From Clostridia bacterium (lineage in GTDB: Bacteria > Bacillota > Clostridia > Christensenellales > QALW01): DNA of 39,548 nt. Location of the stretch: assembly GCA_900769815.1 (NCBI GenBank), contig CAAGID010000040.1, forward strand, positions 1-39,548. Reading direction: 5' to 3'. Positions 1-7,811 of this stretch are shown one piece after another (positions within the stretch are counted from its first letter, which is position 1; every line of letters begins with the position of its first letter). Below the pieces are notes generated by a model. That model was not told where the DNA came from and made no database searches. It saw only the letters and a list, made by a program, of their open reading frames with translations. The position numbers were made by a program, and so were the translations under genes.

Positions 1-94
1 ATGACCGAATTTTGCAAGTGAATGCAACGAAGGAAATATACCCCTGCAAAATTTTTGCAGGGGTATATGTTTGTAAGGGTTTGTCAGTGCTCTG
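1..94 (+). repeat. Structured intergenic repeat, copy A (5' half off the window)
   Basis: The first bases (ATGACCGAA) match the core of the repeat family seen fully at 7512-7686, 29602-29728, 37019-37142 and 38655-38808, so the window begins inside a copy. The 3' half holds an extra strong hairpin at 36-68 (ACCCCTGCAAAA against TTTTGCAGGGGT). It ends in AGTGCTCTG, like copy F2, which also carries an inserted hairpin at the same place. The 5' half cannot be seen. Confidence 0.6.
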
Positions 95-95
95 A

Positions 96-120
96 AATCG
101 GAGTGATAATCACTCCGATT
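96..120. terminator. Hairpin downstream of the gyrB-gyrA unit
   Basis: AATCGGAGTG at 96-105 and CACTCCGATT at 111-120 form a perfect 10-bp stem with a 5-nt loop. The T-rich tail (ATTATTTTATTT) is on the right, so it looks best as a rightward terminator. For the leftward gene ending at 153 it is only a possible terminator. Confidence 0.5.
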
Positions 121-152
121 ATTTTATTTGTAAGGAATTGTCAAGCTCCGCG

Positions 153-494
153 TTATATGAGTCTATTTGGCATCCCATTATTAGGATCACCTATGTAAAT
201 AAAGAGTAATACTGCAGTTAAAACTGCACCGATAGCAAAGCTTATGGCAAGTGCCATACCGTAGGAGTTGGGCATTTCGTGTTCACGCTTTTTAAGATAG
301 CCGTAAACGTAAGCACCTACGCCTGAAATTACTGCAGATACAAGGCTTGTAACTATCATAATCTTTTCGTTAAGGGCATCCTCGGGAAAAAGCACCATAG
401 TGATAAAAAGTATTATAGGCGAAAAGCCGGCGATTATACCGAAGTTAAGACCTAAAATAATAGTGCCTACCGTTAAAAGAATTTTCTTAATCAT
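153..494 (-). CDS. Small integral membrane protein, function unknown
   Basis: This 113-residue protein has about four hydrophobic segments (near residues 5-22, 24-38, 45-68 and 80-102), separated by a short basic stretch (YLKKREHE). No conserved motif was recognised. The start has an AAAGGA-type ribosome site in good position. It begins 18 bases after the gyrA stop on the same strand with no terminator between, so it is probably the last gene of the gyrB-gyrA transcript. Nothing visible ties it functionally to gyrase. The gene is probably real; its role is unknown. Confidence 0.7.
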   Translation of the reverse strand: MIKKILLTVGTIILGLNFGIIAGFSPIILFITMVLFPEDALNEKIMIVTSLVSAVISGVGAYVYGYLKKREHEMPNSYGMALAISFAIGAVLTAVLLFIYIGDPNNGMPNRLI

Positions 495-512
495 CTTTTT
501 ATATTCCTTTCA

Positions 513-3005
513 TTACAGAGTTTCTATTACTTCTGTATTTACGTTCTCAGCTTCTTCAGTAATTTCTTCGGGCTTTTCTTCCTCGTGAGGTGCGGTGGCA
601 ACTGCAACTACCTTAACGCCGTCCTTAATACGCATTACTCTTACACCCTTTGTTGATCTGCCCATTGAGCGAATCTGGCTTACCTCGGTACGAATAATAG
701 TGCCGTCAGAGGTAATAAGCATAATATCTTCTTCCCCTGTAACTGAAGCCATATCAACAATATTGCCTGTTTCCTCGGTAAGATTATGAGTAATAATACC
801 CTTGCAGTTTCTGCCCGTTACACGGTATTCGCCTGATTCGGTACGCTTACCAAAGCCGTTTTCGGTGATAGTAAGAATTTCAGAATCGCCCTTTAAAACC
901 GCCATATTAACAACGAAGTCATTATCTTGAAGATTGATAGCTGTAACACCCATCGTTGCACGGCTCATAGGACGAACAAGCTTTTCTTCAAAGCGGATAG
1001 CCTTACCCATACTTGTTGCAAGTAAAATATCGTTTTCGCCGTTTGAAAGCTCAACGTTAACAAGCTCGTCACCTTCACGGAGAACGATGGCAATAAGACC
1101 GTTCTTGCGGATATTGTATTCGGAAAGTGCCGTCTTTTTAATGAAGCCCTGGCGTGTTGCCATAACGAGATTCATATTTTCTCTTGCTTCTTCGCCCTCA
1201 GGAAGTGTGATTACAGTTGTAACCTTTTCTCCGCCGTCAAGGTTAAGAAGATTTACTATAGCACTGCCCTTTGCAGTTCTTCCTGCTTCGGGCACCTGAT
1301 AGCATCTTAACTGGAATACTCTACCGCGTGTTGTAAAGAACAGCATATCAGTGTGGGTATTTGCAACAAGAACTCTCTCAACAAAGTCCTCGTCACGGGT
1401 TGTTATGCCTGTAATACCCTTACCGCCTCTGTTCTGTGCACGGTAGGTATCGGCAGGTACACGCTTAATGTATCCAAAGTGTGTCATTGTAACAACCATA
1501 TCCTCCTGCTGAATAAGCGACTCATAGTCAATTTCATCAGAGGATGCAGTAATTTCAGTTCTTCTGTCATCGCCGTACTTGTCCTTGATAACTAAAAGCT
1601 CTTCCTTAATAATATCAAGCACCATCTGGGGATCAGCCAAGATTGAACGGAAGTAAGCGATTTTCTCCTGAAGCTCATTAAATTCTTCCTGAAGCTTTTC
1701 CTTTTCCAAGCCGGTAAGACGCTGAAGACGCATATCGAGGATGCTCTTTGCCTGCTCTAAAGAGAACTGAAGTTCCTCCATAAGTCTGTTTCTTGCAATT
1801 TCCGTTGTCTGGCTTGAACGAATAAGAGCAATAACGGTATCAATAATATCTAATGCCCTTAAGAAGCCTTCAACAAGGTGTGCACGCTGAAGTGCCTTGT
1901 CAAGGTCGTATTTTGTTCTTCGTACAACTACTTCCTTCTGATGCTCAAGATAATAGTAAAGCATCTCCTTTAAGTTAAGCACACGGGGCTCGCCGTCAAC
2001 AAGAGCAAGCATAATTGCGCCGAAACTGTCCTGAAGCTGTGTGTGCTTATAAAGGAAGTTAAGTATAACCTGAGGGTTAACGTCCTTCTTTAATTCAAGA
2101 ACGATTCGCATACCCTCTTTGTTTGACTCGTCACGAAGGTCTGATAAGCCTTCAAACTGCTTGTCCTTATAAAGCTCGGCAATACGCTCAATTAAGCGTG
2201 CCTTGTTAACCTGATAAGGAATCTCGGTAATAATGATTCTCTGACGGTCAGCAGTAATCTGTTCAATTTCGTGCTTTGCACGGATAACGATTCTGCCTCG
2301 ACCTGTCATATAAGTGTCACGGATACCTGAAATACCCATAATCTGTGCTGCCGTTGGGAAATCAGGACCCTTTATGTGCTCCATAAGCTCTTCAATGGTA
2401 ACGTCAGCGTTTTCAATTAAAGCAATAACGCCGTCAATAACCTCATTAAGATTGTGTGGCGGAATATTTGTTGCCATACCAACTGCAATACCGTCAGAGC
2501 CGTTTACCATAAGGTTAGGGAACCGTGAAGGCAATACACGGGGCTGCATTTCAGTTTCGTCAAAGTTAGGATAAAAATCTACCGTTTCCTTATCAATATC
2601 AGCCAAAAGTTCTCCTGCAATTTTAGAAAGCTTGGCTTCAGTATAACGTGATGCAGCGGCAGGGTCACCGTCAACAGTACCGAAGTTACCCTGACCGTAA
2701 GCAAGAGTATATCTGATTGAGAAGGGCTGTGCAAGGCGAACTAACGCATCGTAAATTGAGGAATCGCCGTGGGGATGGTATTTACCCATAACGTCGCCCA
2801 CGATACGTGCACTTTTTCTCGTAGGCTTATCAAAGGTGTAGCCGTTTTCGTACATTGAATAAAGAATACGTCTGTGAACGGGCTTTAATCCGTCGCGCAC
2901 GTCAGGCAAGGCACGGCTGATATTAACTGCCATAGCGTAGGAAATAAAGGATTTTTTAACTTCCGATTCAATGTCAATATCAATAATTCTGTTGTTATCT
3001 TCCAT
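513..3005 (-). CDS. gyrA: DNA gyrase subunit A
   Basis: GyrA is the DNA breakage-reunion subunit of gyrase, which introduces negative supercoils as an A2B2 complex. The 830-residue length is normal. The catalytic tyrosine is Tyr121 in AAASRYTEAKL. The quinolone-resistance region (GDSSIYD, about residues 80-86) has Ser and Asp at the positions equivalent to E. coli Ser83 and Asp87, so it looks like the susceptible form. The C-terminal domain carries a GyrA-box, QNRGGKG, close to the canonical QRRGGRG. This marks it as GyrA rather than ParC. The C-terminus is acidic (EEEKPEEITEEAE). It follows gyrB by 14 bases on the same strand. Confidence 0.97.
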   Translation of the reverse strand: MEDNNRIIDIDIESEVKKSFISYAMAVNISRALPDVRDGLKPVHRRILYSMYENGYTFDKPTRKSARIVGDVMGKYHPHGDSSIYDALVRLAQPFSIRYTLAYGQGNFGTVDGDPAAASRYTEAKLSKIAGELLADIDKETVDFYPNFDETEMQPRVLPSRFPNLMVNGSDGIAVGMATNIPPHNLNEVIDGVIALIENADVTIEELMEHIKGPDFPTAAQIMGISGIRDTYMTGRGRIVIRAKHEIEQITADRQRIIITEIPYQVNKARLIERIAELYKDKQFEGLSDLRDESNKEGMRIVLELKKDVNPQVILNFLYKHTQLQDSFGAIMLALVDGEPRVLNLKEMLYYYLEHQKEVVVRRTKYDLDKALQRAHLVEGFLRALDIIDTVIALIRSSQTTEIARNRLMEELQFSLEQAKSILDMRLQRLTGLEKEKLQEEFNELQEKIAYFRSILADPQMVLDIIKEELLVIKDKYGDDRRTEITASSDEIDYESLIQQEDMVVTMTHFGYIKRVPADTYRAQNRGGKGITGITTRDEDFVERVLVANTHTDMLFFTTRGRVFQLRCYQVPEAGRTAKGSAIVNLLNLDGGEKVTTVITLPEGEEARENMNLVMATRQGFIKKTALSEYNIRKNGLIAIVLREGDELVNVELSNGENDILLATSMGKAIRFEEKLVRPMSRATMGVTAINLQDNDFVVNMAVLKGDSEILTITENGFGKRTESGEYRVTGRNCKGIITHNLTEETGNIVDMASVTGEEDIMLITSDGTIIRTEVSQIRSMGRSTKGVRVMRIKDGVKVVAVATAPHEEEKPEEITEEAENVNTEVIETL

Positions 3006-3019
3006 TTATCTTTACCTCC

Positions 3020-4936
3020 TTAAATATCAAGCTCGTCATCTGAAACAAGACGTGCGTTTTCTTCAATAAACTGACGTCTGGGTTCAACCTCATCGCCCAT
3101 CAAAATAGTGAAAATCTGGTCAGCGGCAATGGCATCCTTCATAGTAACACGCTTTAAAATTCGTGTTTCGGGATTCATTGTTGTTTCAAAAAGCTGTTCA
3201 GAACTCATTTCGCCAAGACCTTTATAGCGGGCAACCTCATAGTTCTGCCTGTTAATAGAATCAAGGAACTCGTTTAATTCAGCATCTGAATAGCAGTAAT
3301 GAACCTGCTTAGTTCTTGTCATCGTAACCTTGAATAACGGTGGCTGTGCCGCATAAACGTAACCGCCCGTTATGAGCTGCGGCATATGACGGAAGAAGAA
3401 GGTCAGCAACAATGTGCGGATATGGGAGCCATCAACGTCAGCATCGGTCATACAAATAATTTTGTGGTATCTTAACTTACTCTCATCAAACTCAACATCA
3501 ATACCTGCGCCGAAAGCAGTTATCATCGAGCGTATTTCGTTATTCTGAAGCATCTTATCCAAACGAGTCTTTTCAACGTTAAGAATTTTTCCTCGAAGAG
3601 GCAGAATAGCCTGAGTCTTTCTGTCTCTGCCTTCTTTGGCTGAACCGCCTGCAGAGTCACCCTCAACAATAAAGATTTCGCACTTTGAGGGGTCTTTTTC
3701 AGAGCAGTCAGCAAGCTTTCCGGGAAGTGAAAAGGTATCAAGGCTTGATTTTCTTCTGGTTAATTCTCTTGCCTTTCTTGCGGCTTCCCTTGCACGGGAT
3801 GCCATAAGACACTTTTCAATTATGCCCTTTGCAACCTGCGGATTTTCCTCTAAAAATGCTTCCAACTTTTCAGAAACGATATTTTCAGTTACGGGACGAA
3901 TTTCAGAGTTACCCAGCTTTGTCTTGGTCTGTCCTTCAAACTGAGGCTCCTCAAGCTTAACCGAAACGATTGCCGTTAAGCCCTCACGAACGTCCTCGCC
4001 TGAAAGATTCTGCTCGCTGTCCTTTAAAAGCTTATACTTTCTTGCATATTCGTTTATAACCTTCGTTAAGGCGTTTCTGAAGCCCGTTAAATGGGTACCG
4101 CCTTCATGGGTCTGAATATTATTTGCAAAGGTGTAAACGGTCTCCTGATAGCCGTCGTTATACTGCATAGCAACCTCAACGGTGCTTGTACCCTTAACGC
4201 CCTCAAAATAAAGAGGCTTTTCAAGCAAAAGAGTCTTGTTTTTGTTTAAATACTCAACAAACTCAATAATACCGCCTTCATAATGGAAGCTCTCTAATGC
4301 CTTATGCTCCTCACGCTTGTCCTCAATGGTAATACGAATGCCCTTGTTTAAGAAGGCAAGCTCTCTTAAGCGTTTTTTAAGGTTATCAAAATCAAAGACG
4401 GTGGTCTCAAAAACCTCAGGGTCAGGCCAGAAGCGTACGCAAGTACCTGTTTCATCAGTTTCGCCTACAACGGTAAGAGAATCAACGGCATCACCGCGTT
4501 TATAGTGCTGCTGGTGAATCTTGCCCTGTCTTCTTACTTCTACGTGAAGGTCAGTTGCAAGTGCGTTAACTACCGAAAGACCTACACCGTGAAGACCGCC
4601 TGAAACCTTGTAGCCTCCGCCGCCGAATTTACCGCCGGCGTGAAGCACGGTAAGTGCAACCTCAACTGCTGGTTTTTGGTACTTTTCGTGAATGTCAACA
4701 GGGATACCTCGTCCGTTATCACGCACCGAGCAAGAGCCGTCTTCGTGAATAATTACGGTAATACAGTCACAGTAGCCTGCCAAAGCCTCGTCAATAGAGT
4801 TATCAACAAGCTCCTGTACCAGATGATGAAGACCGCGTTCGTCAGTTGAACCGATATACATACCCGGTCTTCTTCTGACTGCTTCAAGACCCTCAAGCAC
4901 CTGAATCTGCGATGCGTTATAGTTGTTTTCCGTCAT
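3020..4936 (-). CDS. gyrB: DNA gyrase subunit B
   Basis: GyrB is the ATPase subunit of gyrase. The 638 residues match the usual Gram-positive length, without the proteobacterial insertion. The GHKL ATPase motifs are in order: DNSIDEALAG, DNGRGIPV and GGLHGVG. The TOPRIM domain shows EGDSAGGSAKEGRDR and DADVDGSHI (metal-binding acidic residues), and the tail carries the conserved YKGLGEM. The start MTENNYNASQIQVLEGLEAV is typical, and a promoter lies upstream at 5010-5038. It is co-transcribed with gyrA. In this window gyrB is 27 kb from dnaA, not in the classical dnaA-dnaN-recF-gyrB block. Confidence 0.97.
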   Translation of the reverse strand: MTENNYNASQIQVLEGLEAVRRRPGMYIGSTDERGLHHLVQELVDNSIDEALAGYCDCITVIIHEDGSCSVRDNGRGIPVDIHEKYQKPAVEVALTVLHAGGKFGGGGYKVSGGLHGVGLSVVNALATDLHVEVRRQGKIHQQHYKRGDAVDSLTVVGETDETGTCVRFWPDPEVFETTVFDFDNLKKRLRELAFLNKGIRITIEDKREEHKALESFHYEGGIIEFVEYLNKNKTLLLEKPLYFEGVKGTSTVEVAMQYNDGYQETVYTFANNIQTHEGGTHLTGFRNALTKVINEYARKYKLLKDSEQNLSGEDVREGLTAIVSVKLEEPQFEGQTKTKLGNSEIRPVTENIVSEKLEAFLEENPQVAKGIIEKCLMASRAREAARKARELTRRKSSLDTFSLPGKLADCSEKDPSKCEIFIVEGDSAGGSAKEGRDRKTQAILPLRGKILNVEKTRLDKMLQNNEIRSMITAFGAGIDVEFDESKLRYHKIICMTDADVDGSHIRTLLLTFFFRHMPQLITGGYVYAAQPPLFKVTMTRTKQVHYCYSDAELNEFLDSINRQNYEVARYKGLGEMSSEQLFETTMNPETRILKRVTMKDAIAADQIFTILMGDEVEPRRQFIEENARLVSDDELDI

Positions 4937-5009
4937 AACCTTTTCCTTTCTTTAGGCGGGCAAAAATGACTTTTTACCCTTTATTATATATAATAATATA
5001 TTTATATAT

Positions 5010-5038
5010 ATAATAACATAAATTCAGAACCGTGTAAA
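5010..5038 (-). promoter_or_regulatory. Sigma-A promoter for gyrB-gyrA
   Basis: Read on the minus strand there is TTTACA (5033-5038), a 17-base spacer and TATTAT (5010-5015). The start point would be near 5003, about 65 bases ahead of the gyrB ATG. The region downstream is strongly AT-rich, with alternative TATAAT-like hexamers. Confidence 0.65.
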
Positions 5039-5085
5039 CTGTTTTTTACCGTTTTAAGGGAGTTTTTCAGTAAAAATGCAAAGTC

Positions 5086-5185
5086 ATCCCGCAGGGATAC
5101 CTCAACATTTTTCCGCAGGAAAAATATATCACTTTTGCCTAGCAAAAACATCACACGCAAAGCGTATATCACACACCGAAGGTGT
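5086..5185. repeat. Array of five miniature tri-loop hairpins
   Basis: Five short palindromes of different sequence follow each other: ATCCC/GGGAT (5086-5098), ATTTTTCC/GGAAAAAT (5107-5125), TTTTGC/GCAAAA (5133-5147), ACGC/GCGT (5155-5165) and ACACC/GGTGT (5173-5185). Every loop is 3 nt (GCA, GCA, CTA, AAA, GAA). Most spacers are variants of ATATCAC. The unit is conserved in shape rather than sequence. It lies between the terminator of the Cys-rich peptide gene and the gyrB promoter. Confidence 0.75.
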
Positions 5186-5193
5186 ATATAACT

Positions 5194-5223
5194 AAAAAAG
5201 CCTGCAATTAAGCAGGCTTTTTT
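5194..5223. terminator. Bidirectional terminator
   Basis: GCCTGC/GCAGGC forms a 6-bp stem with an AATTAA loop, flanked by A6 and T6, giving a U-tract in either direction. It abuts the stop codon of the leftward Cys-rich peptide gene at 5225. Confidence 0.85.
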
Positions 5224-5224
5224 C

Positions 5225-5434
5225 TTAGCCGATCCACGAACCTGTGCAGCAGGATGAGTTCGTGCATCTGCAAGTGTTTGAACAGCCGTTTGAGCAACCG
5301 TTTGAACAGCCGTTTGAACAACCGTTATTCCAACCGTTATTGCAGGAATTATTGCTTACATTATCACATAAGTTGCAGGTATTACCATTGCTATAGGAAT
5401 TACAACCGCAACCGTTATTTCTTAAAATACACAT
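5225..5434 (-). CDS. Cys/Asn-rich small peptide with GCSN repeats
   Basis: This is a 69-residue protein of extreme composition: 14 Cys and 18 Asn. A tetrapeptide GCSN is repeated in tandem (about residues 38-53), encoded by a 12-bp DNA repeat. There is no signal peptide or hydrophobic segment. The ribosome site (AAGGGGGAAG), a TATAAT -10 box, a palindrome at the start point and a terminator flush with the stop all argue for a real, independently regulated gene. No family was recognised. Metal binding, a spore-coat or other structural role, or a modified-peptide precursor are all possible, but no maturation genes are adjacent. Existence is likely; function is unknown. Confidence 0.7.
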   Translation of the reverse strand: MCILRNNGCGCNSYSNGNTCNLCDNVSNNSCNNGWNNGCSNGCSNGCSNGCSNTCRCTNSSCCTGSWIG

Positions 5435-5450
5435 AAAAAACTTCCCCCTT

Positions 5451-5477
5451 TGTAGTCAACGACTACACTTCATTATA
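5451..5477 (-). promoter_or_regulatory. -10 box and palindromic operator of the Cys-rich peptide gene
   Basis: On the minus strand TATAAT (5472-5477) is followed by a perfect 7-bp inverted repeat, TGTAGTC-GTT-GACTACA (5451-5467), which covers the expected start point. That is where a repressor would bind. The palindrome could instead act as a 5' mRNA hairpin. No good -35 was seen. Confidence 0.55.
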
Positions 5478-5508
5478 TGCTCAAAAAACAACAAAGGTTA
5501 CAAAAAAT

Positions 5509-5544
5509 CTTGAAATATTGTGTACAAACCTTGAAATATTGTGT
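5509..5544 (+). promoter_or_regulatory. Direct-repeat activator site ahead of the GH5-like gene
   Basis: The 15-mer CTTGAAATATTGTGT occurs twice, at 5509-5523 and 5530-5544. The repeats are exactly 21 bp apart (two helical turns), and the second ends 10 bp before the -35 box. This geometry is typical of AraC-type activator sites. The same 15-mer was not noticed elsewhere in the window. Confidence 0.6.
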
Positions 5545-5553
5545 TTTTATATA

Positions 5554-5582
5554 TTGACTTTAAAAATTCAAAAGTATATAAT
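5554..5582 (+). promoter_or_regulatory. Sigma-A promoter of the GH5-like gene
   Basis: TTGACT (5554-5559), a 17-base spacer and TATAAT (5577-5582). The start point near 5589 lies downstream of the in-frame ATG at 5541, so translation must begin at 5613, where GGAGAAA precedes the ATG. Confidence 0.85.
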
Positions 5583-5612
5583 TTAATTAGTAACATTAAT
5601 GGAGAAAATATT

Positions 5613-7442
5613 ATGAATTTTTTATTAGGATGCAACTATTGGGCAAGCCATGCAGGCACTGATATGTGGGCAAACTGGGATGCCGAAAGAGTAGAAAAAG
5701 ATTTTCAGATTTTAAAGGAGAACAACGTTAATACATTACGCGTATTTATTAATTGGCGTGATTTTCAGCCCATTATAACACTTTATGGCGGAGGTTTTTC
5801 AATAAGAGATTATGCTATGAAAGATTTGTCAAAGCCTAAAAACCCCTATTATCTTGACGAAACCATGCTTGAACGTTTCGGTGTTTTTTGTGATTTGGCA
5901 GAAAAATACGATTTTAAACTTATTGTAGGTCTCATTACCGGTTGGATGAGCGGAAGAATGTTTGCGCCCACCGCTTTAGAGGGCAAAAACACTTACACTG
6001 ACCCTGTTTCATTACGTTTTCAGATTAAGCTTGTAACAGGTATCGTTTCACGTTTCAAAGACAAAAAAGCCATTTACGCCTGGAACTTAGGAAACGAATG
6101 TAACTGTATGTCTCCTTGTGATTCAAGAGAAACAGCTTTTGCTTGGTCCTCTTTGATTGCAAACACCATACACGCCAACGACCCTGACAGAATGGTAGTA
6201 AGTGGTATGCACAGTCTGTGCGTAGATAATAATCCTTGGCTTATTACAGACCAAGGCGAAGCAACCGATATGCTTACAACACACCCTTACGCCTATTTTG
6301 TTAAGCATTGTAACGTTGACCCAATAAATTCAATCCGTACTCTTATGCACGGCACCTGTGAAACGCTTTTATACGCCCAAATAAGTCAAAAGCCTTGTCT
6401 GGTAGAGGAATTAGGCACCTTAAGCCATTCGTTGTGTTCTGACGAGGTTTCTGCCGATTTTATGCGTATAAACTTGCTTTCCAATTGGGCGCAAAACGCT
6501 CCCGGAGTTTTATGGTGGTGTGCACACGAGCAGAGTCATCTTTCCAATCCGCCTTATAATTGGTGTATGCTTGAAAGAGAATTAGGTATGCTTGATAAAG
6601 ATTATAAACCTAAAAAATATCTCCTTGAGATGAAGAACTTTGCACAGTTCTTAAAGGATACAGGTTTAAAGCAGTCAAAACCGGAAACCGATGCAGGAAT
6701 TATTTTAACAAGAAACATCGAACACTGGGGTATCGGCTATATGAGTTTCATCTTAGCAAAGCAAGCGGGTTTAGAACCTGAATTTATTGCGCCTAACACA
6801 GATATCCCCGAAAAGCCCGTATATATTATGCCTTCAACGCGAGGCGACGGTTGTCTGCACAAGGAATATTACGAGCAATTAAAAGAAAGAGTATATAACG
6901 GAGCAACGCTTTATCTTTCAAATTCCTGTGCATTCTTCAGCGAATTCAAGGAATTTACAGGTATGGAAGTTCAGTATCTTGAAAAGTTTACCGGTATAAA
7001 GGGCAAAATTGAAGTTGACGGAGCAAAAATCCCCTATGCCTACGATCAGAGACGCACTTTAGTTTCAAAGGGTGCTTCTGTTATCGCATCGGATGACTTC
7101 GGTGATCCTATTTTCACTGAATTTGCTTACGGCAAAGGCAAAGTTGTTCTTCTTAACTTTGGCATGGAAGAGACAATGCTTTTAGAAAGCTATGCATTCA
7201 ATAAAAACCGTCATAAGATTTATGAACATGCTTTTAAAGATTACCTTGCAACTAAAAAAATCATTGCAAAACATTCACACGCAACGGTTACAATATCAGG
7301 TAATACTGTAACGGTCCTTAACTTTTCAAATGAGGAAATAAACCCTGAACTTATATTAAACGACGTTACGGTTGATAAAGTTTACCGCAACGCATTAGAT
7401 AAGATTCCCGCCTGCGACGGTTGCATATTTACAATTAAATAA
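5613..7442 (+). CDS. Glycoside hydrolase, GH5 / clan GH-A type
   Basis: This is a 609-residue cytoplasmic protein (no signal peptide). Residues 1-340 look like a GH5-type TIM barrel. YAWNLGNEC (acid/base Glu162) and CLVEELGT (nucleophile Glu265 or 266) are the paired glutamates at the ends of strands 4 and 7, and VLWWCAHEQ follows at strand 8. The C-terminal part contains a glutamine-amidotransferase-like/trimerisation-type segment and a small beta-rich end, as in many oligosaccharide-cleaving enzymes. Substrate is uncertain; beta-mannosides, glucosides or galactosides are possible. It is a single-gene transcription unit with its own activator-type promoter and terminator. The intracellular location suggests it acts on imported oligosaccharides. 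Confidence 0.75.
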   Translation: MNFLLGCNYWASHAGTDMWANWDAERVEKDFQILKENNVNTLRVFINWRDFQPIITLYGGGFSIRDYAMKDLSKPKNPYYLDETMLERFGVFCDLAEKYDFKLIVGLITGWMSGRMFAPTALEGKNTYTDPVSLRFQIKLVTGIVSRFKDKKAIYAWNLGNECNCMSPCDSRETAFAWSSLIANTIHANDPDRMVVSGMHSLCVDNNPWLITDQGEATDMLTTHPYAYFVKHCNVDPINSIRTLMHGTCETLLYAQISQKPCLVEELGTLSHSLCSDEVSADFMRINLLSNWAQNAPGVLWWCAHEQSHLSNPPYNWCMLERELGMLDKDYKPKKYLLEMKNFAQFLKDTGLKQSKPETDAGIILTRNIEHWGIGYMSFILAKQAGLEPEFIAPNTDIPEKPVYIMPSTRGDGCLHKEYYEQLKERVYNGATLYLSNSCAFFSEFKEFTGMEVQYLEKFTGIKGKIEVDGAKIPYAYDQRRTLVSKGASVIASDDFGDPIFTEFAYGKGKVVLLNFGMEETMLLESYAFNKNRHKIYEHAFKDYLATKKIIAKHSHATVTISGNTVTVLNFSNEEINPELILNDVTVDKVYRNALDKIPACDGCIFTIK

Positions 7443-7444
7443 CA

Positions 7445-7474
7445 AAAAGCACTCTGAAAAATCAGAGTGCTTTT
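7445..7474. terminator. Terminator after the GH5-like gene
   Basis: AAAAGCACTCTGA / TCAGAGTGCTTTT forms a 13-bp stem with a 4-nt loop, followed by TTTTATTTT. It works rightward and perhaps leftward. Confidence 0.85.
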
Positions 7475-7479
7475 ATTTT

Positions 7480-7510
7480 ACATATGAACCGCAGTTTCAA
7501 AAGTTTTTCT
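7480..7510 (+). repeat. Truncated 3' end of a structured repeat
   Basis: ATGAACCGCAGTTTCAA followed by AAGTTTTTCTTCTG matches the 3' ends of copies D and E (ATGAACCGCAGTTTCAAGAG then TTTTTTGTGCTG). The rest of this copy is missing. Confidence 0.5.
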
Positions 7511-7511
7511 T

Positions 7512-7686
7512 CTGCAGAGTACAAAAAAGACTAAAAAGTAATTATTTACCGTTTTCCCAAGAGTGCGAGAAAACTTGCAAGAGAAGGCACGCAGTGGTAA
7601 AAGTGAGGGAGTTTACAACACGGTAAATGACCGAACGTTCGTGGTTACCGCAACACAGTAATGTGAAGATTTTTTGTGCTTTGCAG
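7512..7686 (+). repeat. Structured intergenic repeat, copy B-a
   Basis: The outer stem pairs CTGCAGAGTAC with GTGCTTTGCAG over 11 bp (two G-U as + strand RNA) and continues AAAAAA/TTTTTT. The inner stem is GTGGTAA/TTACCGC. The core reads GGGAGTTTAC, AACACG, GTAAATGACCGAAC. A second 5'-end motif (GAGTGCGAGAAAACTTGCAA, 7561-7580) inside it suggests that one copy has nested in another. Confidence 0.65.
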
Positions 7687-7809
7687 GGTTCGATAAAACT
7701 TGCAAATCAGTGGCGCAAGCGATTAATGCCGAAGGAGCTTACATACCGGTAAGTGACTGAGGCTTTATATGGCTTGCAACACGCAGTTGCAAGAATTTAT
7801 CGGGCACTG
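7684..7809 (+). repeat. Structured intergenic repeat, copy B-b
   Basis: The outer stem is CAGGGTTCGATAAA with TTTATCGGGCACTG, followed by CTTGCAA/TTGCAAG. The inner stem is GCAAGC...GCC with GGC...GCTTGC. The core reads AAGGAGCTTAC, ATACCG, GTAAGTGACTGAGG. It overlaps copy B-a by three bases and ends two bases before the stop codon of the leftward gene at 7812. Confidence 0.65.
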
Positions 7810-7811
7810 AC

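Noticed and set aside
5086..5185. CRISPR array
   Set aside because: Units are palindromes of differing sequence, only about 20 bp apart, with no constant repeat and no cas genes.
5254..5436. 60-codon + strand Cys/Asn/Arg-rich ORF
   Set aside because: Antisense shadow of the 12-bp repeat; no ribosome site, and promoter, operator and terminator all fit the minus-strand gene.
5541..5612. Longer start of the GH5-like protein
   Set aside because: ATG 5541 lies upstream of the mapped promoter -10, so it cannot be in the mRNA.
7686..7697. GGTTCGA-like T-loop suggesting a tRNA
   Set aside because: No acceptor, anticodon or D arm; the bases form the outer stem of repeat B-b.
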